A stretch of DNA of 64,000 nucleotides from JAHQVI01 sp963749875 (GCA_963749875.1 CAVVOX010000002.1:310001-374000); one strand, 5' to 3'. Shown: positions 37,934-47,965, numbered from the stretch's first letter. Numbers and translations are program-made. Notes: a model not told the origin generated them from the sequence alone.

Positions 37934-38947
37934 ATGACGGCATCGCCAACATTAATCGGCATCGGTGCGGGGCTTGTCGCGGCCGTTCTGTTCGCGTCGC
38001 TTGCGAACAATTCCGCGCTCGCCCTCATGCTCTTTTATCTGACGCCGCTTCCGGTGCTGCTCGCCGGTGTGGGATGGGGCGTTAGCGCCGCCCTGCTTGC
38101 CTTCGTCACCGCGACGGCGCTTTTGGCCCTCGTTCTCAGTATCAAGTCCGCGATCGCCTTCGGCCTGTTCGTCGGCGTGCCGGGCGTTGTCCTGTCCTAT
38201 CTGATGCTGCTCCACAGGGACGTTCCGGTCTCCGGCCAGCCGGGCGAGGGGAGCGGATCGCCGCAGATCCGGATCGAATGGTATCCGTTCGGCCGGATCA
38301 TCGCCTGGGCGTCCGTCATGGCGGGAGGGCTGGTGGCGCTCGCGCTGCTTCTGATCGGCGGCGACAGCGAAACTTATTCCCGCACGATCGGGGCGATCTT
38401 CAACGAGGAGGCCTTCAAACAGCTCCAGGCGGTGTTCGGTCCGGAATTCGGACAGGCCGCGTTCCAGCAATTCGTCGAGCGGTTCACGCGCTACATTCTG
38501 CCGGCCTTCGCCGCGATCTTCTGGCTTCTGGTCATGGTCGGCAATTTATGGCTCGCGGCCAAGAGCGCAAGGATCTCCGGGCTGCTCGCCCGCCCCTTGC
38601 CGGAATTCACCAGGATCGACTATCCGCTCTTTGTTCCGATCGGCTTCCTGATCGCCCTGGCGCTCAATTTCGGTTCGGGCCTTCCCGGCCTCATCGGCAC
38701 CGCGTTCCTCGGCGCCTTCGCCTGCGCGCATCTCCTGATGGGGCTGGCGGTCGTGCATGTGCTCGTCGCCACGCTGCAATTCAAACCGCTGGTGCTGTTC
38801 GCCCTTTACGCCGGCTTGTTTCTCACGCCCTGGGTCGGTCTGCCGGTTACGCTTCTGGGGCTGCTTGAGCCATTTCTTCGTTTGCGTCAGCGTCATTTGC
38901 AACGGAACACACCGCCCACGCCGCCGCGTCCGGGCCCACATCTTTGA
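37934..38947 (+). CDS. DUF2232 membrane protein
   Basis: 337 residues, about eight membrane spans (for example LMLFYLTPLPVLLAGVGWG, LVAFVTATAL-like segment, GGLVALALLLIGG, IFWLLVMVGNLWLAA, FLGAFACAHLLMGLAVVHVL). The DUF2232 family typically lies between rpsR and rplI in alphaproteobacteria, as here. Function unknown. Confidence 0.9.
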   Translation: MTASPTLIGIGAGLVAAVLFASLANNSALALMLFYLTPLPVLLAGVGWGVSAALLAFVTATALLALVLSIKSAIAFGLFVGVPGVVLSYLMLLHRDVPVSGQPGEGSGSPQIRIEWYPFGRIIAWASVMAGGLVALALLLIGGDSETYSRTIGAIFNEEAFKQLQAVFGPEFGQAAFQQFVERFTRYILPAFAAIFWLLVMVGNLWLAAKSARISGLLARPLPEFTRIDYPLFVPIGFLIALALNFGSGLPGLIGTAFLGAFACAHLLMGLAVVHVLVATLQFKPLVLFALYAGLFLTPWVGLPVTLLGLLEPFLRLRQRHLQRNTPPTPPRPGPHL

Positions 38948-38959
38948 GGAGTAGAAACC

Positions 38960-39575
38960 ATGCAAGTCATTCTTCTGGAACGGATCGGCCGCCTCGGCCA
39001 GATGGGGGACGTCGTCAAAGTCAAAGACGGCTACGCACGCAATTTCCTGCTGCCGAAGGGCAAGGCCCTGCGCGCGACCAAGACCAATATCGCCCAGTTT
39101 GAGCAGCAACGCGCCCAGCTCGAAGCGCAAAATCTGGAGCAGAAGAAAGAAGCCGGCGCCGTCAACGCAAAGCTGGAAGGACAAAGCTTCATCGTGCTGC
39201 GGCAGGCAAGCGATTCCGGTCAGCTCTATGGCTCCGTGACGACTCGCGACATTGCCGAAACGGTGACCGAAGGCGGCTATACGGTCGGCCGGGCGCAAAT
39301 TCAGCTCGACCGGCCGATCAAGACGCTCGGCCAGCACCCGATCCGAATCCGGCTCCATCCGGAAGTGGAGTCTTTCCGTCCTCATCAATGTGGCGCGGAC
39401 GATGGAAGAGGCCGAGCGCCAGGCTCGCGGCGAGGACGTCACCGCGCTGCGCGACGAAGATGAGCGGGAGGAGGCGTTGGCCGCCGCTCAGGAGGTTTTC
39501 GAGGAGGAAGCCGTTGAGGTGATGCAGGAGGCCGGCGAAGAGGTCGAGGAAGCTGGCGACGAGAGCAAGGGCTGA
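38960..39575 (+). CDS. rplI: 50S ribosomal protein L9 (one frameshift)
   Basis: MQVILLERIGRLGQMGDVVK and GYARNFLLPKGKALRAT are the L9 signature; the C-terminal domain begins SDSGQLYGSVTTRDIA. The frame breaks near 39373: with one T fewer, PEVESSVLINVARTMEEAER continues to the TGA at 39575 with an acidic tail (EEEAVEVMQEAGEEVEEAG). Total about 204 residues. L9 is usually kept intact, so a sequencing error is the simplest reading. Confidence 0.93.
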
Positions 39576-39697
39576 GGGGGGCTTTGCGCGGATCCGCGGC
39601 GCAAAGCCATCTCTCGACCGAGCGGGCCGCGCGCCTTGCGCCGATCATTTCGCATTCCCCGCAATGAGGGGTTTCGGGTCAATAGGAAACGGCCGTT

Positions 39698-40840
39698 CTA
39701 AGAAGAGCTCTGCGAACCGCTTGCCTCGCTGCCTTCCGATTGCGCCGCCGGTCGGGCGACAATGCCGCCGGTCATCGGTTGCGGGGCGCCGGTCGTGCCC
39801 GGAAATGTGATCGGCAGACCCTTCAGCGAGCGCACCGCTAGGAAGCCGAAAGCCTGGGCTTCGATCGCCTCGGCGTTCCAGCCGATGTCATCGGCAATCT
39901 CGACCCTCGCAGGCAGGAGCTTGCGCAAATTGCCGGTGAGCGCCCCATTATGCGTGCCGCCGCCGCTCAGCACGAAGATCTGCGGCGCGGCAGGGAGATG
40001 GGCGAGGCCACAGATCAAGGAGGCAACCGTAAAGGCGGTCAGCGTCGCCGCGCCGTCCTCGAGCGACAGGCCGTCGACCGCCTCCAGCGAAAACGCATTG
40101 CGGTCGAGCGATTTCGGCGGTTTCAGCATGAAATAGGATTCGCCGAGCAGCGCCTCCACCCGGCGGGCATCGGCCTGCCCCTGGGCTGCAAGCCGGCCAT
40201 CCTCGTCGCAGCGCAGCCCGGCATTTTGGAAGACCCAGTCGTCGATCATGGCGTTGCCGGGGCCGGTGTCGAAAGCCACCAGACCGCCGTCCTCGCCGAT
40301 GAAGGTCACATTGGCGACGCCGCCGAGATTGACGACGACAGCCGGCCTCGGCAGCCCGGACATCTCAACCAGCGCCCGATGATAGATGGGAACCAGCGGC
40401 GCGCCTTGCCCACCCTCCGCCATGTCGGCGGCGCGGAAATCATAAACGACATCGATCCCGAGGCTGTCCGCGAGACGCTGCCCGTCGCCGAGCTGGACCG
40501 TCAGCGCCTCATGCGGCTTGTGCAGGACCGTCTGCCCATGGAAGCCGATGACATCGACGTCTTCGCGCGTGAAACCATAGTCGGCGAGGAACGCCTCGAC
40601 CGCCTGAATATGAACCTCCGTGATCAGCATTTCCGCCTCGGCCAGAATGCCCGGCCGCGCGCCGCGGTCGCTCAGCTCCGCCGCATCCTCGACGGCTTGG
40701 CGCAGCAGGTCGCGCTCCTCGTCCTGATAGGCGTAGATTCCGGCCGGCCCGAGTGACTGGATGTGCTCGCCATCCGTTTCGATCAGCGCGACATCGACTC
40801 CATCCATCGATGTGCCGCTCATAAGTCCGATCGCTCTCAT
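39698..40840 (-). CDS. anmK: Anhydro-N-acetylmuramic acid kinase
   Basis: 380 residues of the ASKHA fold. GLMSGTSMDGVDVALIETDG at the start; VNLGGVANVTFIG, AFDTGPGNAMIDDW and LSGGGTHNGAL follow. Phosphorylates anhydroMurNAc released by lytic transglycosylases for recycling. The C-terminal 25 residues are Ser/Ala-rich. Confidence 0.95.
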   Translation of the reverse strand: MRAIGLMSGTSMDGVDVALIETDGEHIQSLGPAGIYAYQDEERDLLRQAVEDAAELSDRGARPGILAEAEMLITEVHIQAVEAFLADYGFTREDVDVIGFHGQTVLHKPHEALTVQLGDGQRLADSLGIDVVYDFRAADMAEGGQGAPLVPIYHRALVEMSGLPRPAVVVNLGGVANVTFIGEDGGLVAFDTGPGNAMIDDWVFQNAGLRCDEDGRLAAQGQADARRVEALLGESYFMLKPPKSLDRNAFSLEAVDGLSLEDGAATLTAFTVASLICGLAHLPAAPQIFVLSGGGTHNGALTGNLRKLLPARVEIADDIGWNAEAIEAQAFGFLAVRSLKGLPITFPGTTGAPQPMTGGIVARPAAQSEGSEASGSQSSS

Positions 40841-41033
40841 CCGGTGCTCGCTAAGCCGTGCAACTGAGCCTCGAAACTGTTATAGAACCGGCAAACGAGG
40901 CAGTCTTTATGTATTCCCCTCATGCCCCGGCGCGGCACAGCCGCCCTGAGAGTGCCTGCCAGCCCGGCAGACGCGCCTTCCGCCTCCTCCGCGCGCCGTG
41001 CCAAACGCATTATAGCAGCCGAAAGCCTATAGT

Positions 41034-42287
41034 ATGACGACGCTGAAATCCGATTTTCTGAACACGCTGCAGAGCCGCGGCTACATCCATCAATGCACCG
41101 ACCTCGCCGGATTGGACGAACTCGCATGCCGCGAGACGGTCACCGCCTATATCGGCTTCGACTGTACCGCACCGAGCCTGCATGTCGGAAGCCTGATCGG
41201 CATCATGATGCTGCGTCATCTGCAGCAGACCGGCCATCAGCCGATCGTGCTGATCGGCGGCGGCACGACGAAGGTCGGCGATCCGTCCGGCAAGGACGAG
41301 ACGCGCAAGCTGCTGACCCAGGAGCGGATCGGTGCGAACAAGGCCGGCATCCGCGCCGTCTTCGACAAATTCCTGTCTTTCGGCGACGGCCCGCAGGATG
41401 CTCTGATGGTCGACAACGACAATTGGCTGAGCCAGCTCAACTATATCGATTTCCTGCGCGAATACGGGCCGCATTTCACGATCAACCGCATGCTGACCTT
41501 CGACAGCGTCAGATTGCGGCTCGAGCGCGAGCAGCCGCTGACCTTTCTCGAATTCAACTACATGCTGTTCCAGGCCTATGATTTCGTCGAGCTTTACCGG
41601 CGCTATGGCTGCCGGCTGCAGATGGGCGGCTCGGACCAGTGGGGCAATATCGTCAACGGGGTCGATCTCGGCCGGCGGGCGCAGCATGTCGAGCTGTTCG
41701 GCCTGACGACGCCGCTTCTGACGACCGCGTCGGGCGCGAAGATGGGCAAGACCGTGCAGGGCGCCGTCTGGCTCAATGCCGACATGCTCAGCCCCTACGA
41801 CTACTGGCAATATTGGCGCAATGCCGAGGACGCCGATGTCGGACGGTTCCTGCGTCTGTTCACCGAACTTCCGCTTGATGAGATCGCGCGTCTGGAAGCG
41901 CTCGAGGGGGCGGAGATCAACGAGGCGAAAAAGCTCCTGGCGACGGAGGCGACCGCGCTCGCCCACGGCCGCGAGGCCGCCGAACGGGCCGCTGAGACAG
42001 CGCGGCAGACCTTCAGCGAAGGCCATGCCGCTGCTGGCCTGCCGACCGTCGAGCTGCCGGCCGCCGAGCTGAAAAAGGGGATCGGCTTGCTGACGGCGAT
42101 GGTGAAGGCCGGTCTTGCGGCGAGCAATGGCGAGGCGCGCCGGCATGTCAAGGGAGGCGGCGCACGCGTCAATGACGAACTCGTCGGCGACGACAAGGCC
42201 AAGCTGACCGAGGCCCAGCTCAACGCTGACGGCGTGATCAAGCTGTCGCTCGGCAAGAAACGCCATGTGCTGATCAAGCCGGTTTGA
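41034..42287 (+). CDS. tyrS: Tyrosine--tRNA ligase
   Basis: 417 residues, class I synthetase. The HIGH-like motif is LHVGSLIG and the KMSKS-like motif is KMGKT. The YMLFQAYDFVELYRRYGC and GGSDQWGNIVNG segments bind tyrosine, and an S4-type RNA-binding domain ends the protein (SNGEARRHVKGGGARVNDE). Divergent from anmK. Confidence 0.96.
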   Translation: MTTLKSDFLNTLQSRGYIHQCTDLAGLDELACRETVTAYIGFDCTAPSLHVGSLIGIMMLRHLQQTGHQPIVLIGGGTTKVGDPSGKDETRKLLTQERIGANKAGIRAVFDKFLSFGDGPQDALMVDNDNWLSQLNYIDFLREYGPHFTINRMLTFDSVRLRLEREQPLTFLEFNYMLFQAYDFVELYRRYGCRLQMGGSDQWGNIVNGVDLGRRAQHVELFGLTTPLLTTASGAKMGKTVQGAVWLNADMLSPYDYWQYWRNAEDADVGRFLRLFTELPLDEIARLEALEGAEINEAKKLLATEATALAHGREAAERAAETARQTFSEGHAAAGLPTVELPAAELKKGIGLLTAMVKAGLAASNGEARRHVKGGGARVNDELVGDDKAKLTEAQLNADGVIKLSLGKKRHVLIKPV

Positions 42288-42326
42288 TGCTATGCCGAAG
42301 CTGAACAAGCGAAACGCACTTCCTCA

Positions 42327-42345
42327 CCTCTCCCTCGGGGAGAGG
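42327..42345. terminator. Hairpin after tyrS
   Basis: CCTCTCCC, TC, GGGGAGAGG form a stable stem 40 bases after tyrS; GGGGAGAGGG recurs at 42362 and could compete for pairing. No T-run, so termination is inferred. This palindrome type is common in alphaproteobacterial intergenic DNA. Confidence 0.5.
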
Positions 42346-42400
42346 CCGGCGCGACATTGCCGGGGAGAGGGAGTCAGTCGGCCTTTGACCCGCAGCTCCG

Positions 42401-43138
42401 ATGCCCCGTTACAAACTGACCATCGAATATGACGGGACGCCTTTTGCCGGCTGGCAGATGCAGGCGAACGCGCCCTCGATCCAGGAGCGGCTTCGGGAAG
42501 CCATCGCCGCCTTTTGCGGTGAGCCCTTCATTCCGCGCGGGGCGGGCCGCACCGATTCCGGCGTCCATGCGCGCGGGCAGGTCGCCCATATCGATCTCGC
42601 CAGGGATTGGCCGCCCGATACGGTGATGAAGGCGGTCAATTACCATCTGAAGCCCGCGCCGATTGCTATTCTCGCCTGCGAGAAGGTGGACGAGACCTTC
42701 GATGCGCGCTTCTCCGCCAGGGCGCGGCATTATCTCTACCGCATCATTAACCGCCCGGCGCCGCTCGCCCTCGACCGCGACCATGCCTGGCGAGTCTGGC
42801 CGCGCCTCGACGCCGCCGCGATGGCGGAGGCCGCGCAGCATCTCGTCGGCCGGCATGACTTCACCACCTTCCGCGCCGCCGAATGCCAGGCGCGATCGCC
42901 GCTCAAGACGCTGGACCGGCTCGATGTCGAACGCGCCGGCGATGAGATCGCGATTCACGCCTCGGCGCGCTCCTTCCTGCATCATCAGGTTCGCTCGATG
43001 GTCGGCAGCCTCAAGCTGGTCGGCGAGGGCAAATGGTCGCCCGCCGATTTGCGCGATGCGCTTGCCGCCCACGACCGCACACGCTGCGGGGCCATGGCCC
43101 CCGCCTGCGGCCTCTATCTCATGAGCGTGGATTACTGA
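42401..43138 (+). CDS. truA: tRNA pseudouridine(38-40) synthase
   Basis: 245 residues. The catalytic Asp is in GRTDSGVHARGQV; EYDGTPFAGWQMQ near the start and FLHHQVRSMVGSLKLVG in the second half are typical. Modifies the anticodon stem of tRNAs. It runs 110 bases after tyrS, in the same direction. Confidence 0.96.
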   Translation: MPRYKLTIEYDGTPFAGWQMQANAPSIQERLREAIAAFCGEPFIPRGAGRTDSGVHARGQVAHIDLARDWPPDTVMKAVNYHLKPAPIAILACEKVDETFDARFSARARHYLYRIINRPAPLALDRDHAWRVWPRLDAAAMAEAAQHLVGRHDFTTFRAAECQARSPLKTLDRLDVERAGDEIAIHASARSFLHHQVRSMVGSLKLVGEGKWSPADLRDALAAHDRTRCGAMAPACGLYLMSVDY

Positions 43139-43186
43139 CGCTCGCTCATGCCTCGCTGCATGGGAGGGCTTCAGCGTCCGCCCCGC

Positions 43187-43726
43187 TCATCCGGCCGCCC
43201 GATTGCTGCGCGCCGCGTCCCAATAGTCCGCCACGGTCTTCATCAACGTGTCGTAGCTCACCGCCAGCCCCTGCGCCGTGATGCCGACGCCATCGGCGCC
43301 GAGCGCGGCATTGGCCCCGCGCGTCCATTTCGCGATGCGCGTCGTCGTCAACCGCTCCCTCACCGCCGGATCGACGGCGAGGATGAGTATTTTCTGGCCG
43401 GAAAGGCTCCAGGTCCACATGCCTTGAATGGCCGGCCAGGGAATGAACTCGGGCGCAATCCGGATGTCGCGAATGCCCTCCGGCGCCATCGTCACCACGG
43501 GGCCGCGCATGGTCGCGGCGCGCCGGAAAATCAGGACAGTGCAGAGCGCGAAGAAGACCACCCCGACATAGCCGACAAATTGCGCAAAGCTTCCCGGCGG
43601 CACGTTGCCGAGCAGCGGAATGGCGACCGCCGCGCTCAGCGCCGTCATGCCGATGCCGAGCACCCCCAGGCCGAAAAGCTTCCAAGGCGAAGCGTGGAAC
43701 GCCACCTGCTGCCCTGCATCGATCAT
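43187..43726 (-). CDS. STM3941-like membrane protein
   Basis: 179 residues from the ATG at 43726: AFHASPWKLFGLGVLGIGMT, two membrane segments (residues 12-36 and 46-68), then a cytoplasmic PH-like domain (VTMAPEGIRDIRIAPEFIPW, VRERLTTTRIAKW). This matches the layout of the STM3941 family. Function unknown. Confidence 0.7.
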   Translation of the reverse strand: MIDAGQQVAFHASPWKLFGLGVLGIGMTALSAAVAIPLLGNVPPGSFAQFVGYVGVVFFALCTVLIFRRAATMRGPVVTMAPEGIRDIRIAPEFIPWPAIQGMWTWSLSGQKILILAVDPAVRERLTTTRIAKWTRGANAALGADGVGITAQGLAVSYDTLMKTVADYWDAARSNRAAG

Positions 43727-43845
43727 TGTGCCTCCCCCCACTCCAATTCCAGCGCGCCGTCTACAGTAGTAACGCGAAGGCGAATGAATGGCGATAGCTT
43801 CCTGCCGCGATTCGTGCCGCCGCCGGAAAAGCTGAATTGGCGAAA

Positions 43846-44304
43846 CTACGATCCCGACCCGCCGCCCTTGTTCATTTTCGTCAGAATGGCGCGGCCCGCA
43901 CGGCCATAGATCGTGAGCGTGGGCCAGCTATCCCGAATGCTGATTCTGGCGCGGTCGAAGAACAGGATGCGGCTGTCGACGACGGACTCGATGCTCTTCC
44001 ACGGGATGAGCAGGGGCGGGCTCAGGAAGCGAAAGAGGAACAGGATCGAAAGGTGGATGCCCGCCGGGGCGACGGTGACGAAGAGACAGCCCGAGTAATT
44101 GACCGGAAAGATCCGCATGCCGAGCGAGCCGGAGACGAATTTGTAGCTGTCGCCGGGAGGAGGCACATCGGCCCGGAACTTTTTGGCCAAACTCCGCCAG
44201 CCGCTCAAATAGGAGAGAAGCCCGGTGACGAACAACCACAGGAGCGGAAAACCGATCAGAAACAGGGTAATGGAGAATGCCGGTGGGATTGAGGGGTCTG
44301 TCAT
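43846..44304 (-). CDS. Hypothetical membrane protein (PH-like fold possible)
   Basis: 152 residues from the ATG at 44304. An N-terminal span (ITLFLIGFPLLWLFVTGLL), a central hydrophobic stretch (LSILFLFRFLSPPLLIPWKS) and the PWKSIESVVDSRILFFDRAR segment reminiscent of bacterial PH-like membrane proteins. I do not recognise a named family. It runs the same way as the STM3941-like gene 120 bases on. Confidence 0.65.
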   Translation of the reverse strand: MTDPSIPPAFSITLFLIGFPLLWLFVTGLLSYLSGWRSLAKKFRADVPPPGDSYKFVSGSLGMRIFPVNYSGCLFVTVAPAGIHLSILFLFRFLSPPLLIPWKSIESVVDSRILFFDRARISIRDSWPTLTIYGRAGRAILTKMNKGGGSGS

Positions 44305-44346
44305 GTTGCCGCGCATCGAGCCCGTTGCGAAGATGACGGCAAGCTA

Positions 44347-44449
44347 GCGCGGGATCAATTTGAACGGAAACGGTTTCTCCAAACTCGGCCGAAATCCCTG
44401 CCTTAGCGGCGATTTCAAAGTCGTCGTCACCGATTGAACCGATCGCGCC
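44347..44449. repeat. Dispersed intergenic repeat, copy 2
   Basis: Matches the two ends of the repeat at 28077-28232 (GGATCAATTTGAACGGAAAC and GATTGAACCGATCGCGCC) but lacks its central 60 bases. Right after it, 44482-44503 contains another hairpin (ATCCCGGC, TCAA, GGCCGGGA). Confidence 0.65.
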
Positions 44450-44654
44450 CTGATGCGGGTCATGTTTGATGGAAACCGACGTCGCCCCTGATCCCGGCTC
44501 AAGGCCGGGACAGGCGGAGCGAAGAGGAGATCCGGGGCCTATTGGCATATCCGCAAAACTGGTGCGTGGCGGATAGAAAATGGCTCGATCCCCGGCTCGG
44601 GCGCCGGGCAGGCAGGCCCGGCGCGACGAATAATCATTTTGAATAGTTCCGTCA

Positions 44655-44890
44655 AAGCTGATCTCACTCGAAGATGGCCGATAGGGTTTTCCGTAGGCCT
44701 CGTCGCTGACATCGCCGGTGCACAGAATGCGGAAGAGCTGGCCTTTGGCGATGCGGAAGGCCCGGCCGTCGCGCGGCGGGACGGTCAGCTCGGAGGCTTT
44801 GGTCATGTCACGGCGCGCCGCGTCATAGAAGGCGGCGTCGAAGGGCGGCAGCTTTTCGCGGGCGTCGCCCGTTATGCTGCGCCATCTGGC
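44655..44890 (-). pseudogene. Remnant of a DUF1989 (urea carboxylase-associated) gene
   Basis: On the minus strand PPFDAAFYDAARRDMTKASE and LTVPPRDGRAFRIAKGQLFR correspond to the N-terminus of DUF1989 proteins (VPPRSGRAW..PAGHVFRI). The match ends after FRILCTGDVSDEAYGKPYR and no rest of the domain (about 150 residues) is present. The remaining bases to 45070 contain nothing I recognise. Confidence 0.5.
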
Positions 44891-45075
44891 AGTCCGGTCT
44901 TGGCTGTGGCGGATAAGGCAAGGCTTGACCTCATAGAGGGCTTGCTTTGGGTTTGGGAGTCAAGCTTTGAACTTCAAATATCGGATGACTTGGCCTTCGT
45001 TAGACCATAAGTCTCGCCGGGGGTAATGGGTTCCAAACTGGCCGCAAACCTTGCGGTGGTCGGCTAAGACGCCGA

Positions 45076-45522
45076 TCAGAGATGTCTGACTGCAAGCGTA
45101 CTATCCCATTTGTCGTTTAGATATTCGACAACGAGACGGCGGTGGCAGTGATGCGGCGTTGCTTCCGAACAGAGTAGGCATGCACCTTCGAGCATCTCCG
45201 GTTTCAATCGGGTCTCGATCTTGCGTTCATACATTAGATTTAGAAAACGATTTTCATAGATGCTCCAATCGCCCTTTTCCTTTTTGTAAGCCTTAAGCAT
45301 CGTATCGGTAGGTGCAAGCAAAGGCTGGTGAACATACTCGATGTCGCCGATCTTCTTGAGAAAGTATGCAAGATCATCGGCCTTAGCAAAACCGGCAAGT
45401 TGTGAGGTGTTGTGAAGTCGCACGTCTACAATCTTCCGAACACCTGCGCTTAGCAAGCGTTCAAAAAAACACTCAGCGTTAGTCTTAGTGAAGCCGATCG
45501 TCGTGACCACGGTTTTTGCCAT
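45076..45522 (-). CDS. DUF488 family protein 1
   Basis: 148 residues from the ATG at 45522 after AGGAAA. TIGFTKTNAECFFERLLSAG, VDVRLHNTSQLAGFAKADDL and the Cys/His-rich CLLCSEATPHHCHRRLV are DUF488 hallmarks. Its biochemical role is unknown. Third gene of the dual-OB operon; a longer start at 45612 would overlap the stop of the second DUF488 gene. Confidence 0.85.
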   Translation of the reverse strand: MAKTVVTTIGFTKTNAECFFERLLSAGVRKIVDVRLHNTSQLAGFAKADDLAYFLKKIGDIEYVHQPLLAPTDTMLKAYKKEKGDWSIYENRFLNLMYERKIETRLKPEMLEGACLLCSEATPHHCHRRLVVEYLNDKWDSTLAVRHL

Positions 45523-45608
45523 AAGAAGTTTCCTATCCCGCTTCGGCCGCATTTTGTACGGATTTGCTTTCTGCAAACGCGACCTTACGGGCCTGTTTCC
45601 TATAGGCA

Positions 45609-46144
45609 TCATTCAGTCGCTGGTTTCGCGACGCGAACATGTCGTCCACGTTCTTTACGTGCCATTTCTAATAGCTGCTGTTCTATCTCTTCCTGTGCGA
45701 TCGATTTGTTCCAGGGAGGAGATATGGGTCACGCTTAGCCCACGCACAATCAGGATTTTTCCAACCAGCAGACAGCGATGACAATCGAGCGGACTGCGCT
45801 CGGAACACATCAACGCAATGCGATATTCTCGTGCCCCGCGCTCGACCCGATCAAGACCAACACTGAACGTATCAGCAGTTGCCATCTTTTCATAATCGGC
45901 GATCCCGTCGGTATAATATTCCTGCGCCGCAGGCCTTCCGCCTAGTTCCTTTCCTAGGAAGACGTAGGATATTCCGTCTTTGATCAAAGCCTCTTTTAGT
46001 TTGTTTCTGATTGTATTGTGGGAACTTTCGCGAGAAAGGTGAAGTCCTGACATCCGCGATTGCAGTAATGCCGGCCTTCCTTAACCGAACTAAAAACTGC
46101 TCATACGTGAGCGTCGAATGGCCTATGCTTAACACTTCAGTCAT
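45609..46144 (-). CDS. DUF488 family protein 2 (two frameshifts)
   Basis: Starts MTEVLSIGHSTLTYEQFLVR and IADVRTSPFSRKFPQYNQKQ, continues after loss of one A near 46003 with LKEALIKDGISYVFLGKELG, YRIALMCSERSPLDCHRCLL, and after loss of one base near 45699 with AQEEIEQQLLEMARKERGR to the TGA at 45609. About 177 residues. The DVRTSP and SERSPLDCHR motifs are the DUF488 signature. Both indels are in short runs. Confidence 0.8.
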
Positions 46145-46828
46145 TTTGGGTCGTATCCTTGGCAGTTTGTCAGCCTTGCGGTGGAATAACAGCCGCTACG
46201 AGCTTGTAGGCCCATCCATTAAAAGGCTCACTTAGACTGACGCACAGAAGGGCATGTCCCACCGGGAACCTGCCATTCGGCCCCGCAAGGTATTGGCGTT
46301 CGACTGGTGGATCGGTGATTGACAGCGAATGTCGTATGCAACCGTGAGTGAACCGCCCACGCAGCCTACGCTTTCCGTTGCCGAATTCGGCTCCCTCAAC
46401 GGCAACCTGTACTTCAAGGTCGGTGACCTCGATAAGCCGCAATGATCCATCGGTGGGCGTGGCAACAGCCTCATTCACCCTGTCACGCAGGCCGTTGTAG
46501 CTTGACGACTGGTTGTCCCAAAGCGGGCGTCCTGTCCCCTCCACCGCAGCACGCGCCTCCTCCCAGCTAACGGTTCCTTGCAACGTCCAATAATAATCGG
46601 CGTCGATGAGATGGTTCTCCACCTGGAAAGCATGCGGCCTCGGTTCAATCATCGGGATACGGATGATATCGAGAACGCGCGGATCGTTACCATTCTCGAA
46701 CCGGCGATCTTCCTCTGACAGCTCAGCATTCGGTCGTGAACTTACTGGGCGAATCCAGCCTCCGAGCTGGCCGTTCACCAGCTCACGGCCTGCAATGCAA
46801 CGCCCGCTAATCTTACGGGAATTGGCTA

Positions 46829-47962
46829 GTGGTCTGATCCATTCAGGCGATTCCCAAATTCTCCGAAGCAGCTCATTCTTGCGCAATGAGATCAGGGATC
46901 ACCGTGACTGTTACGCGCGATGAGCGGCTTCGTCTTGAAACCATCATTGCGGATCGTTGTGCGCCTCAGAAACACGTCTGGCGCGCGCAGATTATTCTGG
47001 CCACCGCCGATGGTTGCGGCACCACCGAGATCATGCGCCGGTCCGGCAAATCCAAACCCGTCGTCTGGCGTTGGCAGGAGCGCTTCATGCATGAGGGCGT
47101 GGATGGGCTGCTTCGCGACAAGACGCGGCGGCCAGGGAAGAAGCCTTTGCCCGCAACGACCGTGCAACGTGTCGTTGATCTGGCGCTGAGCAGGCCGCCG
47201 GGGGAGACCACGCATTGGACCGGCCGGATGTTGGCCAGGGCTGCCAATGTCAGCCTGCGTTCGGTTCAGCGCATTCTTGAAGCCCATCAGCTTTCTCCGC
47301 ACCGGATCCGGACGTTCAAGCTTTCCAAAGATCCCCACTTTGCCGACAAGCTCAGAGACATTGTCGGTCTCTACGTTGATCCGCCCGCTCATGCCGTCGT
47401 TTTCTCGGTTGATGAGAAGAGCCAAATCCAGGCGCTGGACCGTACCCAACCGGGACTGCCAATGAAGAAGGGGCGAGCCGGAACCATGACCCATGATTAC
47501 AAGCGGAACGGGACGACGACCTTATTCGCCGCGCTCAATGTGCTGGAAGGAACGGTCATTGGCCGCAACATGCAGCGCCATCGTCATCAGGAATTCATCC
47601 GCTTCCTGAATACCATCGAGGCGCAGGTTCCGGCAGGCAAGCTCGTCCACGCCATTGTCGACAACTACGCGACGCATAAACACTCCAAAGTCAGGGCCTG
47701 GCTGGCGCGCCATCCGCGTTGGACATTCCATTTTACGCCAACTTCAGCGTCCTGGCTCAATGCTGTCGAGGGCTTCTTCGCAAAACTCACGCGGCAACGG
47801 TTGAAACGGGGCGTGTTCCGATCCCTCGTTGAGCTGCAAACGGCTATCAACCGCTTTATCCAGGAAAACAATGCCGAGCCGAAACCCTTCGCCTGGACAG
47901 CCGATCCAGATCGGATCATCGAAAGCGTCAAGCGTGGGAAGCAAATGTTAAAGTCGCTCCAC
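46829..47962 (+). mobile_element. IS630-family insertion sequence, copy B
   Basis: 1134 bases, flanked by TA at 46827-46828 and 47963-47964. Left end GTGGTCTGATCCATTCAGG, right end inward GTGGAGCGACTTTAACATTT. Nearly identical to copy C (53683-54817) over the transposase gene, so transposition is recent. Confidence 0.92.
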
Positions 47963-47965
47963 TAG
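46886..47965 (+). CDS. IS630-family transposase (copy B)
   Basis: 359 residues. HTH region TTEIMRRSGKSKPVVWRWQE, then DDE catalytic residues in SVDEKSQIQALD, IVDNYATH and NAVEGFFAKLTRQR. The ATG at 46886 is 57 bases from the left end. The stop TAG consists of the TA target and the next host base; in copy C, one extra base moves the frame past it. Probably functional. Confidence 0.93.
   Translation: MRSGITVTVTRDERLRLETIIADRCAPQKHVWRAQIILATADGCGTTEIMRRSGKSKPVVWRWQERFMHEGVDGLLRDKTRRPGKKPLPATTVQRVVDLALSRPPGETTHWTGRMLARAANVSLRSVQRILEAHQLSPHRIRTFKLSKDPHFADKLRDIVGLYVDPPAHAVVFSVDEKSQIQALDRTQPGLPMKKGRAGTMTHDYKRNGTTTLFAALNVLEGTVIGRNMQRHRHQEFIRFLNTIEAQVPAGKLVHAIVDNYATHKHSKVRAWLARHPRWTFHFTPTSASWLNAVEGFFAKLTRQRLKRGVFRSLVELQTAINRFIQENNAEPKPFAWTADPDRIIESVKRGKQMLKSLH

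Noticed and set aside
39373..39463. Programmed frameshift in rplI
   Set aside because: L9 is not known to use one, and no slippery site with a stem follows; an extra T is simpler.
44482..44503. Hairpin as terminator of the gene at 44304
   Set aside because: It lies upstream, not downstream, of that minus-strand gene; counted as part of intergenic repeats.
43928..44806. A 292-codon minus-strand gene
   Set aside because: It runs across a dispersed repeat, the DUF1989 remnant and the antisense-shifted frame of the membrane protein gene; no coherent protein.
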